A stretch of 50,579 nt of DNA from DATJGF01 sp035495315 (GCA_035495315.1 DATJGF010000086.1:1-50579), one strand, 5' to 3'; shown: positions 16,199-25,587, numbered from the stretch's first letter. Notes: generated from the letters alone by a model not told the origin. Numbers and translations: made by a program.

Positions 16199-17194
16199 TT
16201 AGTCGGCTTCCTGGCCGCGCCCGAAGAGATGATTGAAGGGAATCTCCAGCGAACCCCCGAGCCAAAGCTTGGAGTCGGTATTGCTCCCATCAAAAGTCTT
16301 CCGCGCGTGAAATCCCCAGCGCCAATTTCCTTTCGTCCGGTAACTGAAACCGGCCTCAATCGCATCGCGAATCTCGCGTACGTCCCGCTTGTAGGTAATG
16401 CCTTGCCAGGGCGGCGGGCTGCCTGCAGTTGGTGGAATCAGCACAATGTCCTCACCGGCGATTGCCTGCAAATGTCGATAACCCACATCCAGCTCCCATC
16501 TCTTTATCTGCTGAAAAAGGCCAATTGCCGCACCGTATTGATCGTTCCCGGTGGTGTGCATCCAACGGTAAAACACATCACCCCAGGCTCCGAAGCCCGT
16601 CCAACCGAAATGCTTGCGCACGAGCAATGAAGGTTCGATCGCCGCCGAACGGTTGCCTGGCGCAAAAGCAATATCCTGGTCGTAGTTACCAGGCAAGATT
16701 CCAGCCGCGCGGAATGTTAATGTTGGTATCCAGCAAGAACTGGAATTGGTCTCGTTGAAAATCTGGTATCGAACACCCAAAGTCAGGTCCATAATGCCTG
16801 TGCTCTCCTGTACAGCCGCAGCCGGATCGAAGGAACGCCAGCCTACGGTCGTTGCGCCAAGCTCAACGTCCGCTGCCCACCGCTCGGTAATTCCATAATC
16901 AAGCGATAAGTATCCTTGTCGAATATCGATGCCGTAACTTTCCCCGTTCTGCGAATGAACGGTTATGTTATGACGTTCGTGGCCCTCCCATACGTAATAC
17001 GCTTCGGATTGCTCGTACAAAGCTCCCACGACGAGCTGACCCAATGCCGGGAGGTCGGCCCACTGTGCAAACGGCGCGCGCGGCGCATTTTCGCTCGCCA
17101 GGAGGCCTTGCGTTAAGGCCGCTGTCATCAATACGAAGAATAGTCCACCCTTTACGGGAGGCATTGGATTCAATGAGGTCTTTTTTAAGTTCAT
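16199..17194 (-). CDS. Outer-membrane beta-barrel protein
   Basis: A 331-aa protein with a signal peptide (GGLFFVLMTAALTQGLLA, cleavage near SEN). The mature part is a run of alternating aromatic beta-strands: SLDYGITERWAADVELGATT, GIMDLTLGVRYQIFNE, AWGDVFYRWMHTTGNDQYGA, RWELDVGYRHLQAIAGED, GFSYRTKGNWRWGFHARKTF and the closing LWLGGSLEIPF. This is the pattern of small 'transporter'/MetA-pathway-type barrels, so roughly 12 strands are expected. It has no plug, TonB box or OmpA domain. Substrate unknown. The LtaS-like enzyme follows on the same strand after 93 bases, so the pair may act together in the envelope. Confidence 0.75.
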   Translation of the reverse strand: MNLKKTSLNPMPPVKGGLFFVLMTAALTQGLLASENAPRAPFAQWADLPALGQLVVGALYEQSEAYYVWEGHERHNITVHSQNGESYGIDIRQGYLSLDYGITERWAADVELGATTVGWRSFDPAAAVQESTGIMDLTLGVRYQIFNETNSSSCWIPTLTFRAAGILPGNYDQDIAFAPGNRSAAIEPSLLVRKHFGWTGFGAWGDVFYRWMHTTGNDQYGAAIGLFQQIKRWELDVGYRHLQAIAGEDIVLIPPTAGSPPPWQGITYKRDVREIRDAIEAGFSYRTKGNWRWGFHARKTFDGSNTDSKLWLGGSLEIPFNHLFGRGQEAD

Positions 17195-17624
17195 AAACGA
17201 GAGCCGCGACCGCCGGCATTTTCAGAAACAGAGCTGTTCTCTAGAGCGTTGTGTCAAGCTACGAACCCTACGGCGTTTCTTATTGCTCAGAGGTCGTCCC
17301 GTTTGCAAGTGCCTTTTTTGGGTAAGATTAATCCGTGCCTGCCTCTGCAAAATCGATCGGATCCAGGACACAACCTTGTTCTTCCGGGCCATTAATCTCG
17401 CGCGGGCGGCCCTAAATGGATACTGCCGCCGCAAAAAAGGGTTAACCTTTGGCAACCCCGGAGAAGCAACCTAAGCCCTTGCGCCGCAAATTCATCATGT
17501 TCGGATGAGTTGCCCCTACCCGAGGGCCGGTCGGGGCAAGACGCGAGTTCAAGTGGAAGGTTCGAGCGGCCATCCGGGATTTGCCCAGCGAGAGTATTTC
17601 AATTGCAAAAGTTAGAACAGTACT
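17195..17624. other. Intergenic region upstream of nifJ
   Basis: About 430 bases between divergent genes, so it should hold the promoters of both. Short basic open frames here (for example 17222-17455 minus) show no family signal. One GC-rich hairpin is visible at 17512-17537: gcccc/ggggc plus acc/ggt around an 8-base loop, with one mismatch, 88 bases before the nifJ start. I could not identify a clear FNR-type or sigma-54 site. Confidence 0.5.
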
Positions 17625-20600
17625 ATGACGACAACTAAACCATCGCCGGTTCTCGATCGTGCTCAGGTGGATTCGACCGCCCGGTCCGCTGCCGCCAAGC
17701 CGGTCAAGACGGGTGAGTTCAAAACCCTCGATGGCAACGAAGCCGCTGCCTATGTCGCTTACCGCCTAAATGAGGTCATGGCGATTTATCCGATCACACC
17801 GTCATCGCCAATCGCTGAATGGTGCGACCAGTGGGCTTCAGAAGGTAAGCGCAACCTGTGGGGGACCATCCCGTCAATCGTCGAGATGCAGAGCGAAGGC
17901 GGAGCCGTCGGTGCAGTGCACGGCGCTCTTCAAACGGGCACGTTAAGCACGACCTTTACCGCCTCCCAGGGTTTGTTGTTGATGATCCCGAATATGTTCA
18001 AGATCGCCGGCGAACTCCTCCCGACGGTCTTTCATGTCACCGCTCGCACAGTCGCTGCCCACGCACTGTCGATTTTTGGTGATCACAGTGACGTGATGGC
18101 TTGCCGCTCGACCGGGTGGGGCATGCTCGCGGCAGCCTCCGTGCAGGAGACCATGGATTTTGCTCTGATTGCTCAGGCGGCTTCGCTCCGTTCCCGGATA
18201 CCCTTCGTGCATTTCTTTGATGGATTCCGCACCTCGCATGAGGTCTCGAAGATCGAGGTGCTTTCAAAAGATGATCTCGCCGCATTAATTGACGACAAAC
18301 TGATTGCGGCCCATCGGTCACGCGCGATGACTCCTGACCGGCCGGTCCTCCGCGGCACCGCCCAAAATCCCGACGCGTTTTTCCAAGCTCGCGAGACGGT
18401 GAATCCTTTCTATGCCGCCTGCGCTGATATTACCCAGCAAGTGATGGACGAGTTTGGGGCTCGCACTGGCCGACGCTATCAACTCTTCGAGTATCAAGGC
18501 GCGCCGGACGCAGAACGGGTGGTGGTGCTGATGGGATCGGGCTGTGAGGCGGCTCATGAAACGGTCGAATTCCTCAACAAACGCGGCGAGAAATTCGGCA
18601 TCGTTAAGGTCCGCCTCTATCGGCCGTTTGATGGCAAACGGTTTCTCGAAGCATTGCCGGCGACCGTTAAGGCGATCGCGGTGTTGGACCGCACGAAAGA
18701 GCCGGGGGCTTCAGGCGAACCGCTCTACCAGGATGTAGTCGCCGGGCTGTACGAAGGCGTTGCTAACGGGTGGGGCAACCTGAAAGCACTCCCCAAAGTC
18801 ATCGGCGGACGCTACGGACTTTCTTCGAAGGAATTCACTCCCGCGATGGTTAAGGCCGTGTTCGATAATCTTGGTGAGGCAAAGCCTAAAAACCACTTTA
18901 CCGTCGGCATTACCGATGATGTGTCCAACACGAGCCTGACATGGGATCCCGAGTTCTCAACCGAGCCCGACAACGTCATTCGCGCGATGTTTTACGGACT
19001 CGGCGCTGACGGAACGGTCGGTGCGAATAAAAACTCGATCAAAATCATCGGTGAAGAGACGCCGAATTTCGCCCAGGGCTATTTCGTTTACGATTCGAAG
19101 AAATCCGGGTCAATGACCGTTTCGCATTTGCGGTTTGGCCCTCAACCGATTCGTTCGACTTACCTCATTACCAAGGCCAACTTCGTGGCGTGTCATCAGC
19201 CGATGTTCCTCGAGCGCTATGACATGGTGAAGTACCTGGTGCCGGGCGGCACTTTCCTTCTTAACACTCCTTTCTCGAAGGAAGAGATCTGGGCCCAACT
19301 GCCGACGCCGGTTCAAGAGAGCATATTGGCTAAGAAAGCCCGGGTTTACGTGATTGATGCGACCAAAGTCGCACGTGAAAGCGGGATGGGCGGCCGTATC
19401 AATACCATCATGCAAGTATGTTTCTTCGCGCTATCGGGGGTCTTGCCCAAGGCCGATGCGATTGAGGCCATCAAAGATTCGATTCGCAAGACCTATGGCA
19501 AAAAGGGCGAGGAGATCGTCCAGATGAACCTCAAAGCGGTCGATAACACACTCGCGCATCTCTACGAGGTTTCCCTGAACAACAAAGTAAATGGAACGGG
19601 TGGTTTCCTTCCGGCAATTACTCCAAATGCGCCCGAGTACGTTCGTTCGGTATTAGGGAAACTCGCTGCCGGTGTGGGCGACGAGTTGCCGGTGAGCGCT
19701 TTTGCCTGCGACGGGACGTTCCCGACCGCGACGGCGCAGTATGAGAAGCGCAACCTCGCTTTGGAAATACCGGTATGGGACCCAGTGGTCTGCATTCAAT
19801 GCATGAAGTGCGTCGCGATCTGTCCTCATGCGACGATCCGCGCCAAGGTCTATGATTCGAAAGAACTCGCGAGTGCGCCTCCGGATTTCAAGGCGACAGA
19901 CGCGCGTGCTCCGGAATGGAAGGGGATGAAGTGGACGCTGCAAATCGCCGCTGAAGATTGCACGGGTTGCGCTTTGTGCGTCGACGTTTGTCCGGCCAGG
20001 AACAAGACCGAGACCAAGCTCAAGGCAATCAACATGCGGCCACAGGCGCCTTTGCGGCTGCAGGAACGGGAGAACTGGGATTTCTTCCTGAAGATTCCGG
20101 AGTTTGATCGACGCAAGATTAAGTTGACCACGTTGCGGCAACAGCAGGTCATGCAACCGTTGTTCGAGTTTTCCGGAGCTTGTGCCGGATGTGGCGAGAC
20201 GCCGTATTTAAAATTGCTGACCCAGTTGTTCGGTGATCGTGCCATTATCGCCAACGCTACTGGTTGTTCGTCGATTTATGGCGGCAATCTGCCGACAACT
20301 CCTTACGCGGTAAACGCGCAGGGCAGGGGACCGACCTGGTGCAATTCCCTGTTCGAAGACAACGCGGAGTTCGGGCTCGGATTCCGTGTTTCCGTCGACA
20401 AGCAAAGAGAGTTCGCCAACGAGCTGTTGCAGCAGCTCGCCGCGACGCTAGGGCAGGATCTCGCTAGTGGCATTCTCACCGCCAATCAGTCCGATGAGGC
20501 CGGCATTTATGATCAACGCGAGCGTGTTGCGGCCCTCAAAGAAAAGCTGCTCAAACTCGACTCGAAGGAAGCCAAACTCCTGCTAAGTCTCGCTGACCAG

Positions 20601-21323
20601 CTCGTGCGCAAGAGCGTCTGGATCGTCGGCGGCGACGGTTGGGCTTACGACATTGGGTACGGCGGACTGGACCATGTGCTGGCCAGCGGACGCGATGTCA
20701 ACGTCCTGGTGCTCGATACCGAAGTCTACTCGAATACCGGCGGTCAATGCTCGAAATCCACGCCTCGGGGCGCGGTGGCCAAGTTCGCGGCCGGAGGCAA
20801 ACCTGCCGGCAAGAAGGACCTCGGCCTAATCGCTATGACTTACGGGCACATTTACGTCGCCAGTGTGGCCATGGGCTACAAAGATGAGCACACCCTTAAA
20901 GCCTTCCTGGAGGCAGAATCCTATCCCGGGCCTGCGCTCATCATTGCTTATAGTCACTGCATTGCCCATGGCATCGCTCTTGACGCCGGCATCGGTGCAC
21001 GTCAGCAAAAGCTCGCCGTTGAATCCGGTCAATGGCTGCTCTACCGCTTCGACCCGCGGCGCACTGAACGTGGCGAAAACCCGTTGCAACTCGATTCGGG
21101 GGCGGCCAAGGGAAAAGTTCAGGATTACCTGCTCTCGGAAAACCGGTTCAAGATGCTCACTAAGAGCAAGCCGGAAGAGGCCAAGAAGCTGTTTGCGATG
21201 GCGCAAATGGATGCGGACCGGCGGTTTAAGCAATACCAATATCTGGCCGGCCGCGATTTGAAACCCGCATCGGCGGCAACCGTTGCTCCAAAGCCGCAGG
21301 CTTCCGTCGATCAACAACCCTGA
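17625..21323 (+). CDS. nifJ: Pyruvate:ferredoxin (flavodoxin) oxidoreductase
   Basis: A 1232-aa single-chain enzyme of full length. It oxidatively decarboxylates pyruvate to acetyl-CoA and CO2, passing electrons to ferredoxin or flavodoxin. Domains in order: N-terminal pyrimidine-binding domain (YPITPSSPIAEWCDQW), transketolase C-like and gamma domains, a two-cluster ferredoxin domain with C-x2-C-x2-C-x3-CP at residue 723 (CIQCMKCVAICP) and again at 779 (CTGCALCVDVCP), then the TPP domain: proximal cluster Cys853 and Cys856 (ACAGCGETPYLKLL), GDGWAYDIGYGGLDHV and EVYSNTGGQCSKST, and the late Cys in AYSHCIAHGIA. All catalytic features expected for a homodimeric enzyme are visible. The first 30 residues are extra and disordered-looking. 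The dihydroorotate-dehydrogenase-like gene follows after 50 bases, a common pairing. Confidence 0.97.
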   Translation: MTTTKPSPVLDRAQVDSTARSAAAKPVKTGEFKTLDGNEAAAYVAYRLNEVMAIYPITPSSPIAEWCDQWASEGKRNLWGTIPSIVEMQSEGGAVGAVHGALQTGTLSTTFTASQGLLLMIPNMFKIAGELLPTVFHVTARTVAAHALSIFGDHSDVMACRSTGWGMLAAASVQETMDFALIAQAASLRSRIPFVHFFDGFRTSHEVSKIEVLSKDDLAALIDDKLIAAHRSRAMTPDRPVLRGTAQNPDAFFQARETVNPFYAACADITQQVMDEFGARTGRRYQLFEYQGAPDAERVVVLMGSGCEAAHETVEFLNKRGEKFGIVKVRLYRPFDGKRFLEALPATVKAIAVLDRTKEPGASGEPLYQDVVAGLYEGVANGWGNLKALPKVIGGRYGLSSKEFTPAMVKAVFDNLGEAKPKNHFTVGITDDVSNTSLTWDPEFSTEPDNVIRAMFYGLGADGTVGANKNSIKIIGEETPNFAQGYFVYDSKKSGSMTVSHLRFGPQPIRSTYLITKANFVACHQPMFLERYDMVKYLVPGGTFLLNTPFSKEEIWAQLPTPVQESILAKKARVYVIDATKVARESGMGGRINTIMQVCFFALSGVLPKADAIEAIKDSIRKTYGKKGEEIVQMNLKAVDNTLAHLYEVSLNNKVNGTGGFLPAITPNAPEYVRSVLGKLAAGVGDELPVSAFACDGTFPTATAQYEKRNLALEIPVWDPVVCIQCMKCVAICPHATIRAKVYDSKELASAPPDFKATDARAPEWKGMKWTLQIAAEDCTGCALCVDVCPARNKTETKLKAINMRPQAPLRLQERENWDFFLKIPEFDRRKIKLTTLRQQQVMQPLFEFSGACAGCGETPYLKLLTQLFGDRAIIANATGCSSIYGGNLPTTPYAVNAQGRGPTWCNSLFEDNAEFGLGFRVSVDKQREFANELLQQLAATLGQDLASGILTANQSDEAGIYDQRERVAALKEKLLKLDSKEAKLLLSLADQLVRKSVWIVGGDGWAYDIGYGGLDHVLASGRDVNVLVLDTEVYSNTGGQCSKSTPRGAVAKFAAGGKPAGKKDLGLIAMTYGHIYVASVAMGYKDEHTLKAFLEAESYPGPALIIAYSHCIAHGIALDAGIGARQQKLAVESGQWLLYRFDPRRTERGENPLQLDSGAAKGKVQDYLLSENRFKMLTKSKPEEAKKLFAMAQMDADRRFKQYQYLAGRDLKPASAATVAPKPQASVDQQP

Positions 21324-21373
21324 CATGGCTGCTTTCCATTTTTCGTTCTAACGTTCTAACCTTTTAAACGCAC

Positions 21374-22372
21374 ATGGACCTTTCAACGACCTACCTCGGG
21401 CTCAAACTGCGGACTCCCCTCGTGTCCGCCGCCTCACCCCTGTCCGAAGACATCGAGATGATCGAGCAGATGGAGGATGCCGGGGCATCGGCGGTCATCC
21501 TGCACTCGTTATTTGAGGAACAACTCCGCCAGGACAGCGTTGAACTGGCGCAGCATCTGGAGCATGGCACATTCAGCACGCCGGAAGCCCTGACGTACTT
21601 TCCCGAGCCGGAAGAATTCCGCTTGGGCCCGGAGGAGTATCTCAATCACATTGCGAAGGCGAAAAAGGCTGTCGAAATCCCCATTATCGCCAGCCTCAAC
21701 GGGTCATCGGTCGGCGGCTGGACACAATACGCGAAAGCAATCCAGGAGGCAGGCGCGGATGCTTTGGAGTTGAATATTTATTACATACCGACGGACCTGA
21801 ACCAGACCTCGGCTCAGATTGAGCAGAACTATCTCGATATTCTGAAGGCGGTAAAATCAGCGGTAACCATTCCCATCGCCGTAAAACTCAGCCCGTTTTT
21901 CACCAACTTTGCCAACATGGCAAAGCGGCTCGACGTTGCTGGAGCCGACGGCCTGGTTTTATTTAACCGCTTTTATCAGCCCGACATCGATCTCGAGAAC
22001 CTCGAGATCCGGCCGCATATTCTGCTCAGCACACCGATGGCGATGCGAGTTCCGTTGCGCTGGATTGCGCTGCTGTACGGCAGAATCGACGCAAACCTCG
22101 CAGCCACCAGTGGCGTTCATCGCGCCTCAGACGTCCTGAAGATGCTGATGGCCGGTGCCGACGTCACGCAGCTGTGCTCGGCTTTGCTGCGGCATGGTGT
22201 CCGCCAAATTGGTGTCATCGAGCGCGACCTCGTCGCCTGGATGGAAGAGCACGAATACCAGTCGGTTAACCAACTCAAAGGCAGCCTGAGCCAGAAGAAC
22301 TGCGCGGATCCGAGCGCCTTCGAGCGCGCGCAATACATGAAAGCGATCTCGCAGTTTCCCGCGGCTAATTGA
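21374..22372 (+). CDS. Dihydroorotate dehydrogenase-like flavoprotein
   Basis: A 332-aa TIM-barrel protein of the dihydroorotate dehydrogenase superfamily: MDLSTTYLGLKLRTPLVSAA, VEIPIIASLNGSSVGGWTQY, ADALELNIYY, TIPIAVKLSPFFTNFANMA, GADGLVLFNRFYQPDIDL, and the FMN-phosphate region AATSGVHRASDVLKMLMAGA. It is shorter in some loops than true PyrD and belongs to the uncharacterised group often found beside pyruvate:ferredoxin oxidoreductase, as here 50 bases downstream of nifJ. Its reaction is not established; use of reduced ferredoxin or a role in pyrimidine synthesis are both only possible. Assignment to the superfamily is secure, true PyrD function is not. Confidence 0.88.
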   Translation: MDLSTTYLGLKLRTPLVSAASPLSEDIEMIEQMEDAGASAVILHSLFEEQLRQDSVELAQHLEHGTFSTPEALTYFPEPEEFRLGPEEYLNHIAKAKKAVEIPIIASLNGSSVGGWTQYAKAIQEAGADALELNIYYIPTDLNQTSAQIEQNYLDILKAVKSAVTIPIAVKLSPFFTNFANMAKRLDVAGADGLVLFNRFYQPDIDLENLEIRPHILLSTPMAMRVPLRWIALLYGRIDANLAATSGVHRASDVLKMLMAGADVTQLCSALLRHGVRQIGVIERDLVAWMEEHEYQSVNQLKGSLSQKNCADPSAFERAQYMKAISQFPAAN

Positions 22373-22765
22373 ACGCGCCGGCGGAAGCCGGAGCGCGCAG
22401 GCGTGCCAGCACTGCATTGACGGTTGCACGGACCCAAGGTGGGCGGCAGCCGAGTGAGGCTTCAAGACGGCTCGTAGCTCGTTGGGTCGCCGCACTGCGG
22501 CCAAAGCGAGACTTCGGCTTCAGAGCTTCCAGGCATCATCCAAAGGCCTTCACCTATCGAGCAGGAATTCAGTCCCAGTCACCTGCATTAACGCATGCTG
22601 CTGATAAGTAAAGCTGGACAGTGAAATAGATCAGCTTAGTTCATGCCAGAATATAGTCGGTCCCAGAGTAGGAGAGGACGTAAGGAGGACTCTGATCAAA
22701 CCGGACCCGCAAACAGGCAGGAATAAACTGAGTCTCCTTACGTCGTCTCCTACACAGCCGGCTCG
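22373..22765. other. Convergent gap with a large inverted repeat
   Basis: A 393-base gap between the convergent ends of the dihydroorotate-dehydrogenase-like and esterase genes. No gene is recognisable. Its right part holds the near-perfect inverted repeat listed separately at 22668-22753; the left 290 bases are GC-rich without visible structure that I can name. Confidence 0.5.
22668..22753. repeat. Near-perfect 24/25-bp inverted repeat
   Basis: The arm at 22668-22692 begins gtaggagaggacgtaaggag; the arm at 22730-22753 is its reverse complement apart from one substitution and one indel. The spacer is 37 bases. No T-tract follows, so it is not a classical terminator, though in RNA it would fold into a very stable hairpin between two convergent genes. 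It may belong to a repeat family elsewhere in the genome. Confidence 0.8.
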
Positions 22766-23794
22766 TTATTTCGCATCAGGAAGACTGGAGACAGACGGGC
22801 GGCGAAACGAGCGCTCCAACATATCGTGGGGATCGTGTGAGCGTGGATAATCGCGCCAAAGCCAGCGCATCATTTCCGGAAGAATTGCGCCGCCTTGTTT
22901 CTGGCCGTGTAAGCCAATACCCCAGGTGTAGTTGATGTCATAGCCTTTCCTGGTCAGCGCGTCGACCAGCCTGACATTCTGATAATGCCAATCCCGGGCC
23001 GGATCATAGCGGTCGTCTTTGAGTGCGCGGTTGTCGTTAACACCATCGACAAAAAACACGCGGATGGGCTTACGGTCCGCAGCGAGAACCTTCTCGGGAT
23101 AGACATCACCTCCACGCAAATTAACAAAGCTTCCGACGATGCTGATGACTTTCCGAAACTGGTCGGGTCTTTCCCAGGCTACGGTGAAGGCGGCGATTGC
23201 TCCCGAACTGGCGCCGGCGATGGCGTGCATCTCCGGGTCAGGCGAAATGTTGAATCGAGTTTTGAGGGCGGGCAGAATTTCATCGACAATGACGCGGGCA
23301 TATTTGTTGTTCAGGCGATTGTATTCTTCCGGGCGATTGGTGTTGCGATCGCCCCAATCGTGCGGGTTGGGTTCGGGCTGATCGGGTCTTCTGCCGGGAT
23401 TGATGAATACCGCCAGCATGACTGGGATTTCGCGGCGCCAAATCAAGTTGTCGAGCACGTTGGGAACCCGGACATCGCCGTTGGTCGCGATCATCGCCTG
23501 GCCATCATTGAAAATCATCAACGCGGTGGGTTGGTTGGAATCGTATTGAGCCGGTACGTAAACCCAATAAGTGTGCTGCGTGCCAGGAAAGACTTCGCTG
23601 GGCAGCGTCGTCGGGCCAAGCGACTGGCCTTTTGGAACCCCGTCCTGCGGCAGTGAATCAGGCCCGAGATGATAAAACGCATCTTCACCCGCTGCGAACG
23701 CCGCCGAACTTTGGAGGAGAAGCACGAGCACCAACAGAGCCATTTCTGAAGAAGAGGCCATACAAATGCGGCTAATTACGGAGACGGTTTTCAT
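22766..23794 (-). CDS. Exported esterase (Fes/enterochelin-esterase-like alpha/beta hydrolase)
   Basis: A 342-aa protein with a signal peptide (MALLVLVLLLQSSAAFAAG). The core matches the putative esterase family: HTYWVYVPAQYDSNQPTALM, IFNDGQAMIA, IPVMLAVFINPGRRPDQPEP, RPEEYNRLNNKYARVIVDEI, the nucleophile elbow IAGASSGAIAAFTVAW, and a late catalytic His in GIGLHGQKQGG. Relatives cleave siderophore esters, feruloyl or acetyl groups on polysaccharides, or mycolyl esters; here the substrate is unknown, and no iron genes are near. The start could also be one of two Met codons slightly downstream. Transcription runs towards the inverted-repeat gap. Confidence 0.87.
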   Translation of the reverse strand: MKTVSVISRICMASSSEMALLVLVLLLQSSAAFAAGEDAFYHLGPDSLPQDGVPKGQSLGPTTLPSEVFPGTQHTYWVYVPAQYDSNQPTALMIFNDGQAMIATNGDVRVPNVLDNLIWRREIPVMLAVFINPGRRPDQPEPNPHDWGDRNTNRPEEYNRLNNKYARVIVDEILPALKTRFNISPDPEMHAIAGASSGAIAAFTVAWERPDQFRKVISIVGSFVNLRGGDVYPEKVLAADRKPIRVFFVDGVNDNRALKDDRYDPARDWHYQNVRLVDALTRKGYDINYTWGIGLHGQKQGGAILPEMMRWLWRDYPRSHDPHDMLERSFRRPSVSSLPDAK

Positions 23795-23949
23795 CTGGAC
23801 TGCAATTAACCTATCGAAGCTTCCCGTCTTTGGACGACGGCGTTTGAACTTTAAGAGGTCCCGATTGCTGGGTTGCGAGCTTTGAGTCTCCCCGACGTCC
23901 GATTGCTGGCGCGCTAAGTCCGTCGTTGGCGGTTGGGCGTGGGTTCGAG

Positions 23950-24759
23950 TTATTGGTCGCCACCGCGCTTGAGAGGATCCCAGTAGCGTGAGTTGATGAG
24001 TCCCTGGACATTGCCGGTGCCGGGATCGACGGGCGGATTAATATTGGCATCCTTGCGCGCTTCGGAGTGCCCATCAGTGAACACAACCACGCCGACGTTT
24101 TGATGCCGATATTGATCGATGCCTTCGAAGCCTTTGCTGGCGCTCAGTTTCTCGTTCATGCAGGCATTGGGCCACCAGCAACTGGAACTCCAGAACCCAT
24201 CCGCTTTGGGGGTGGCATCGCCGATCAGGAGATTTTCAGCCGGGCTTTTAACATTTGTCCGTTTAAACCAGGGGCCGGTGGTGAACGTAATACCTCCCAC
24301 GCTCACGCTCCCTGAGATGTACGGCCAGAAACAATCGAAGTAGCTATTGATGCCATAACCGACCTTATGGCAATCGAACGACCAGATCCATTTGACCCCA
24401 TTATCGAGTTGCTGTCCTTTGATCGACGGGCAATGGAACAGGTTGGATTGATTTCGCGCGTAGTTTATAACCGCGGTTCCCCACCAATTCGTCAGCGCTT
24501 TGTTCGCGTCGTCCTGTTCATTCTGATTGCGATGCGCCGGGAAGATGTCTTTGTTTTCGTCCGTGTAGTACTGCACGAACAAGCCGATTTGACGCAGGTT
24601 GCTTAAACATGACACGCGGTTGGCCTTTTCTTTGGCCCTGGCCAGCGCCGGCAACAGCATCGCTGCAAGAATTGCTATGATGGCAATGACAACGAGGAGT
24701 TCAATGAGCGTGAACGCGTGCTCCTTCGTGAACGGGCGGGTTTCGACTCTTGTTTTCAT
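23950..24759 (-). CDS. Type II secretion-like prepilin (verrucomicrobial DUF1559-like)
   Basis: A 269-aa protein with a type IV prepilin-like signal: a basic leader, then AFTLIELLVVIAIIAILAAM and the helical continuation LLPALARAKEKANRVSCLSNL. Glu sits at position +5 after the cleavage site. The rest is a large globular domain with NLFHCPSIKG, VGYGINSYFDCFWPYISG, SPAENLLIGDATPKADG, YRHQNVGVVVFTDGHSEARK and an ending NSRYWDPLKRGGD, typical of the very numerous prepilin-like proteins of Verrucomicrobia and Planctomycetes. The frame is open to 24804, but the ATG at 24759 gives the normal short leader. Real function is unknown; these are usually isolated from pilus operons, as here. A related copy lies 1.1 kb away at 25833-26483. 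Confidence 0.9.
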   Translation of the reverse strand: MKTRVETRPFTKEHAFTLIELLVVIAIIAILAAMLLPALARAKEKANRVSCLSNLRQIGLFVQYYTDENKDIFPAHRNQNEQDDANKALTNWWGTAVINYARNQSNLFHCPSIKGQQLDNGVKWIWSFDCHKVGYGINSYFDCFWPYISGSVSVGGITFTTGPWFKRTNVKSPAENLLIGDATPKADGFWSSSCWWPNACMNEKLSASKGFEGIDQYRHQNVGVVVFTDGHSEARKDANINPPVDPGTGNVQGLINSRYWDPLKRGGDQ

Positions 24760-24981
24760 GCAAGTTGGCCGACCAGCTAAATTTTTGTGGTGAACCTGAC
24801 TCATTATCCCAGAGGTATCGTTTCTGTCAAGGTTGGCCGTCGTAGGCGGGGTCCAGTTGAGGAACTGGTCGACCGTCCCACCTGCGAATCAAAATGGCGT
24901 CCCGCCCCGTCCGCTTCGTTTCTTTCTGTAAAACTGCGCCACGCTCGACACTGCCGGTCCCTTTTGAAACACTGCGCGCCA

Positions 24982-25587
24982 GTGAAACAATCGATCGTTG
25001 CCTTGGACATGGAAGGCGTCCTGACGCCCGAGATCTGGATCGCGGTCGCCGAAAAGACCAGCATTCCCGAATTGCGGCGCACCACCCGGGATGAGCCGGA
25101 TTACGACAAGCTGATGCGTGGCCGACTCAAGATCCTCGACCAGCACGGCCTGAAGCTGACCGATATCCAAAAGGTCATCGGGACGCTGAATCCACTCCCG
25201 GGGGCCAAGGAATTTCTGAATCAGCTGCGCGCTCAGGTCCAGGTCATCATTCTATCCGACACGTTCGAGCAGTTTGCGTCCCCTTTGTTGCGGCAACTGG
25301 GGTGGCCCGCGTTGTTGTGCCACCGGTTGCTGATCGAGAACGATCGCATTGTCGATTACCAGCTGCGCATCCCGGAGCAGAAGCAGCGGGCCGTCGCCGC
25401 CTTCAAGCTGCTCAATTACCAGGTGATTGCCGCGGGAGATTCATTCAATGACACCAAGATGCTGATCGAGGCCGACGTCGGCTTTTTGTTCCGCGCACCG
25501 CACAATGTGCGGCGGCAGTTTTCCCAGTTCAAAGCGGTGGAGGAATATGATGATTTGACTCAGCTGATTAAGGAAGCGATGAAGTAA
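24982..25587 (+). CDS. thrH: ThrH phosphoserine phosphatase / homoserine phosphotransferase
   Basis: A 201-aa HAD enzyme matching Pseudomonas ThrH along its length: IVALDMEGVLTPEIWIAVAE, TTRDEPDYDKLM, LKILDQHGLKLTDIQKVIGT, VQVIILSDTFEQFASPLLRQ, LGWPALLCH, VIAAGDSFNDTKML. HAD motif I is D-M-E-G rather than DxD, the ThrH hallmark. ThrH removes phosphate from phosphoserine and can pass it to homoserine, linking serine and threonine synthesis. The start is a GTG at 24982, which matches the family N-terminus; the frame stays open upstream but that part is not protein-like. It stands alone on the plus strand between two prepilin-like genes on the minus strand. Confidence 0.92.
   Translation: MKQSIVALDMEGVLTPEIWIAVAEKTSIPELRRTTRDEPDYDKLMRGRLKILDQHGLKLTDIQKVIGTLNPLPGAKEFLNQLRAQVQVIILSDTFEQFASPLLRQLGWPALLCHRLLIENDRIVDYQLRIPEQKQRAVAAFKLLNYQVIAAGDSFNDTKMLIEADVGFLFRAPHNVRRQFSQFKAVEEYDDLTQLIKEAMK

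Noticed and set aside
17625..21323. nifJ as a sign of nitrogen fixation
   Set aside because: No nif structural or assembly genes are present; this enzyme is a general fermentative pyruvate oxidoreductase.
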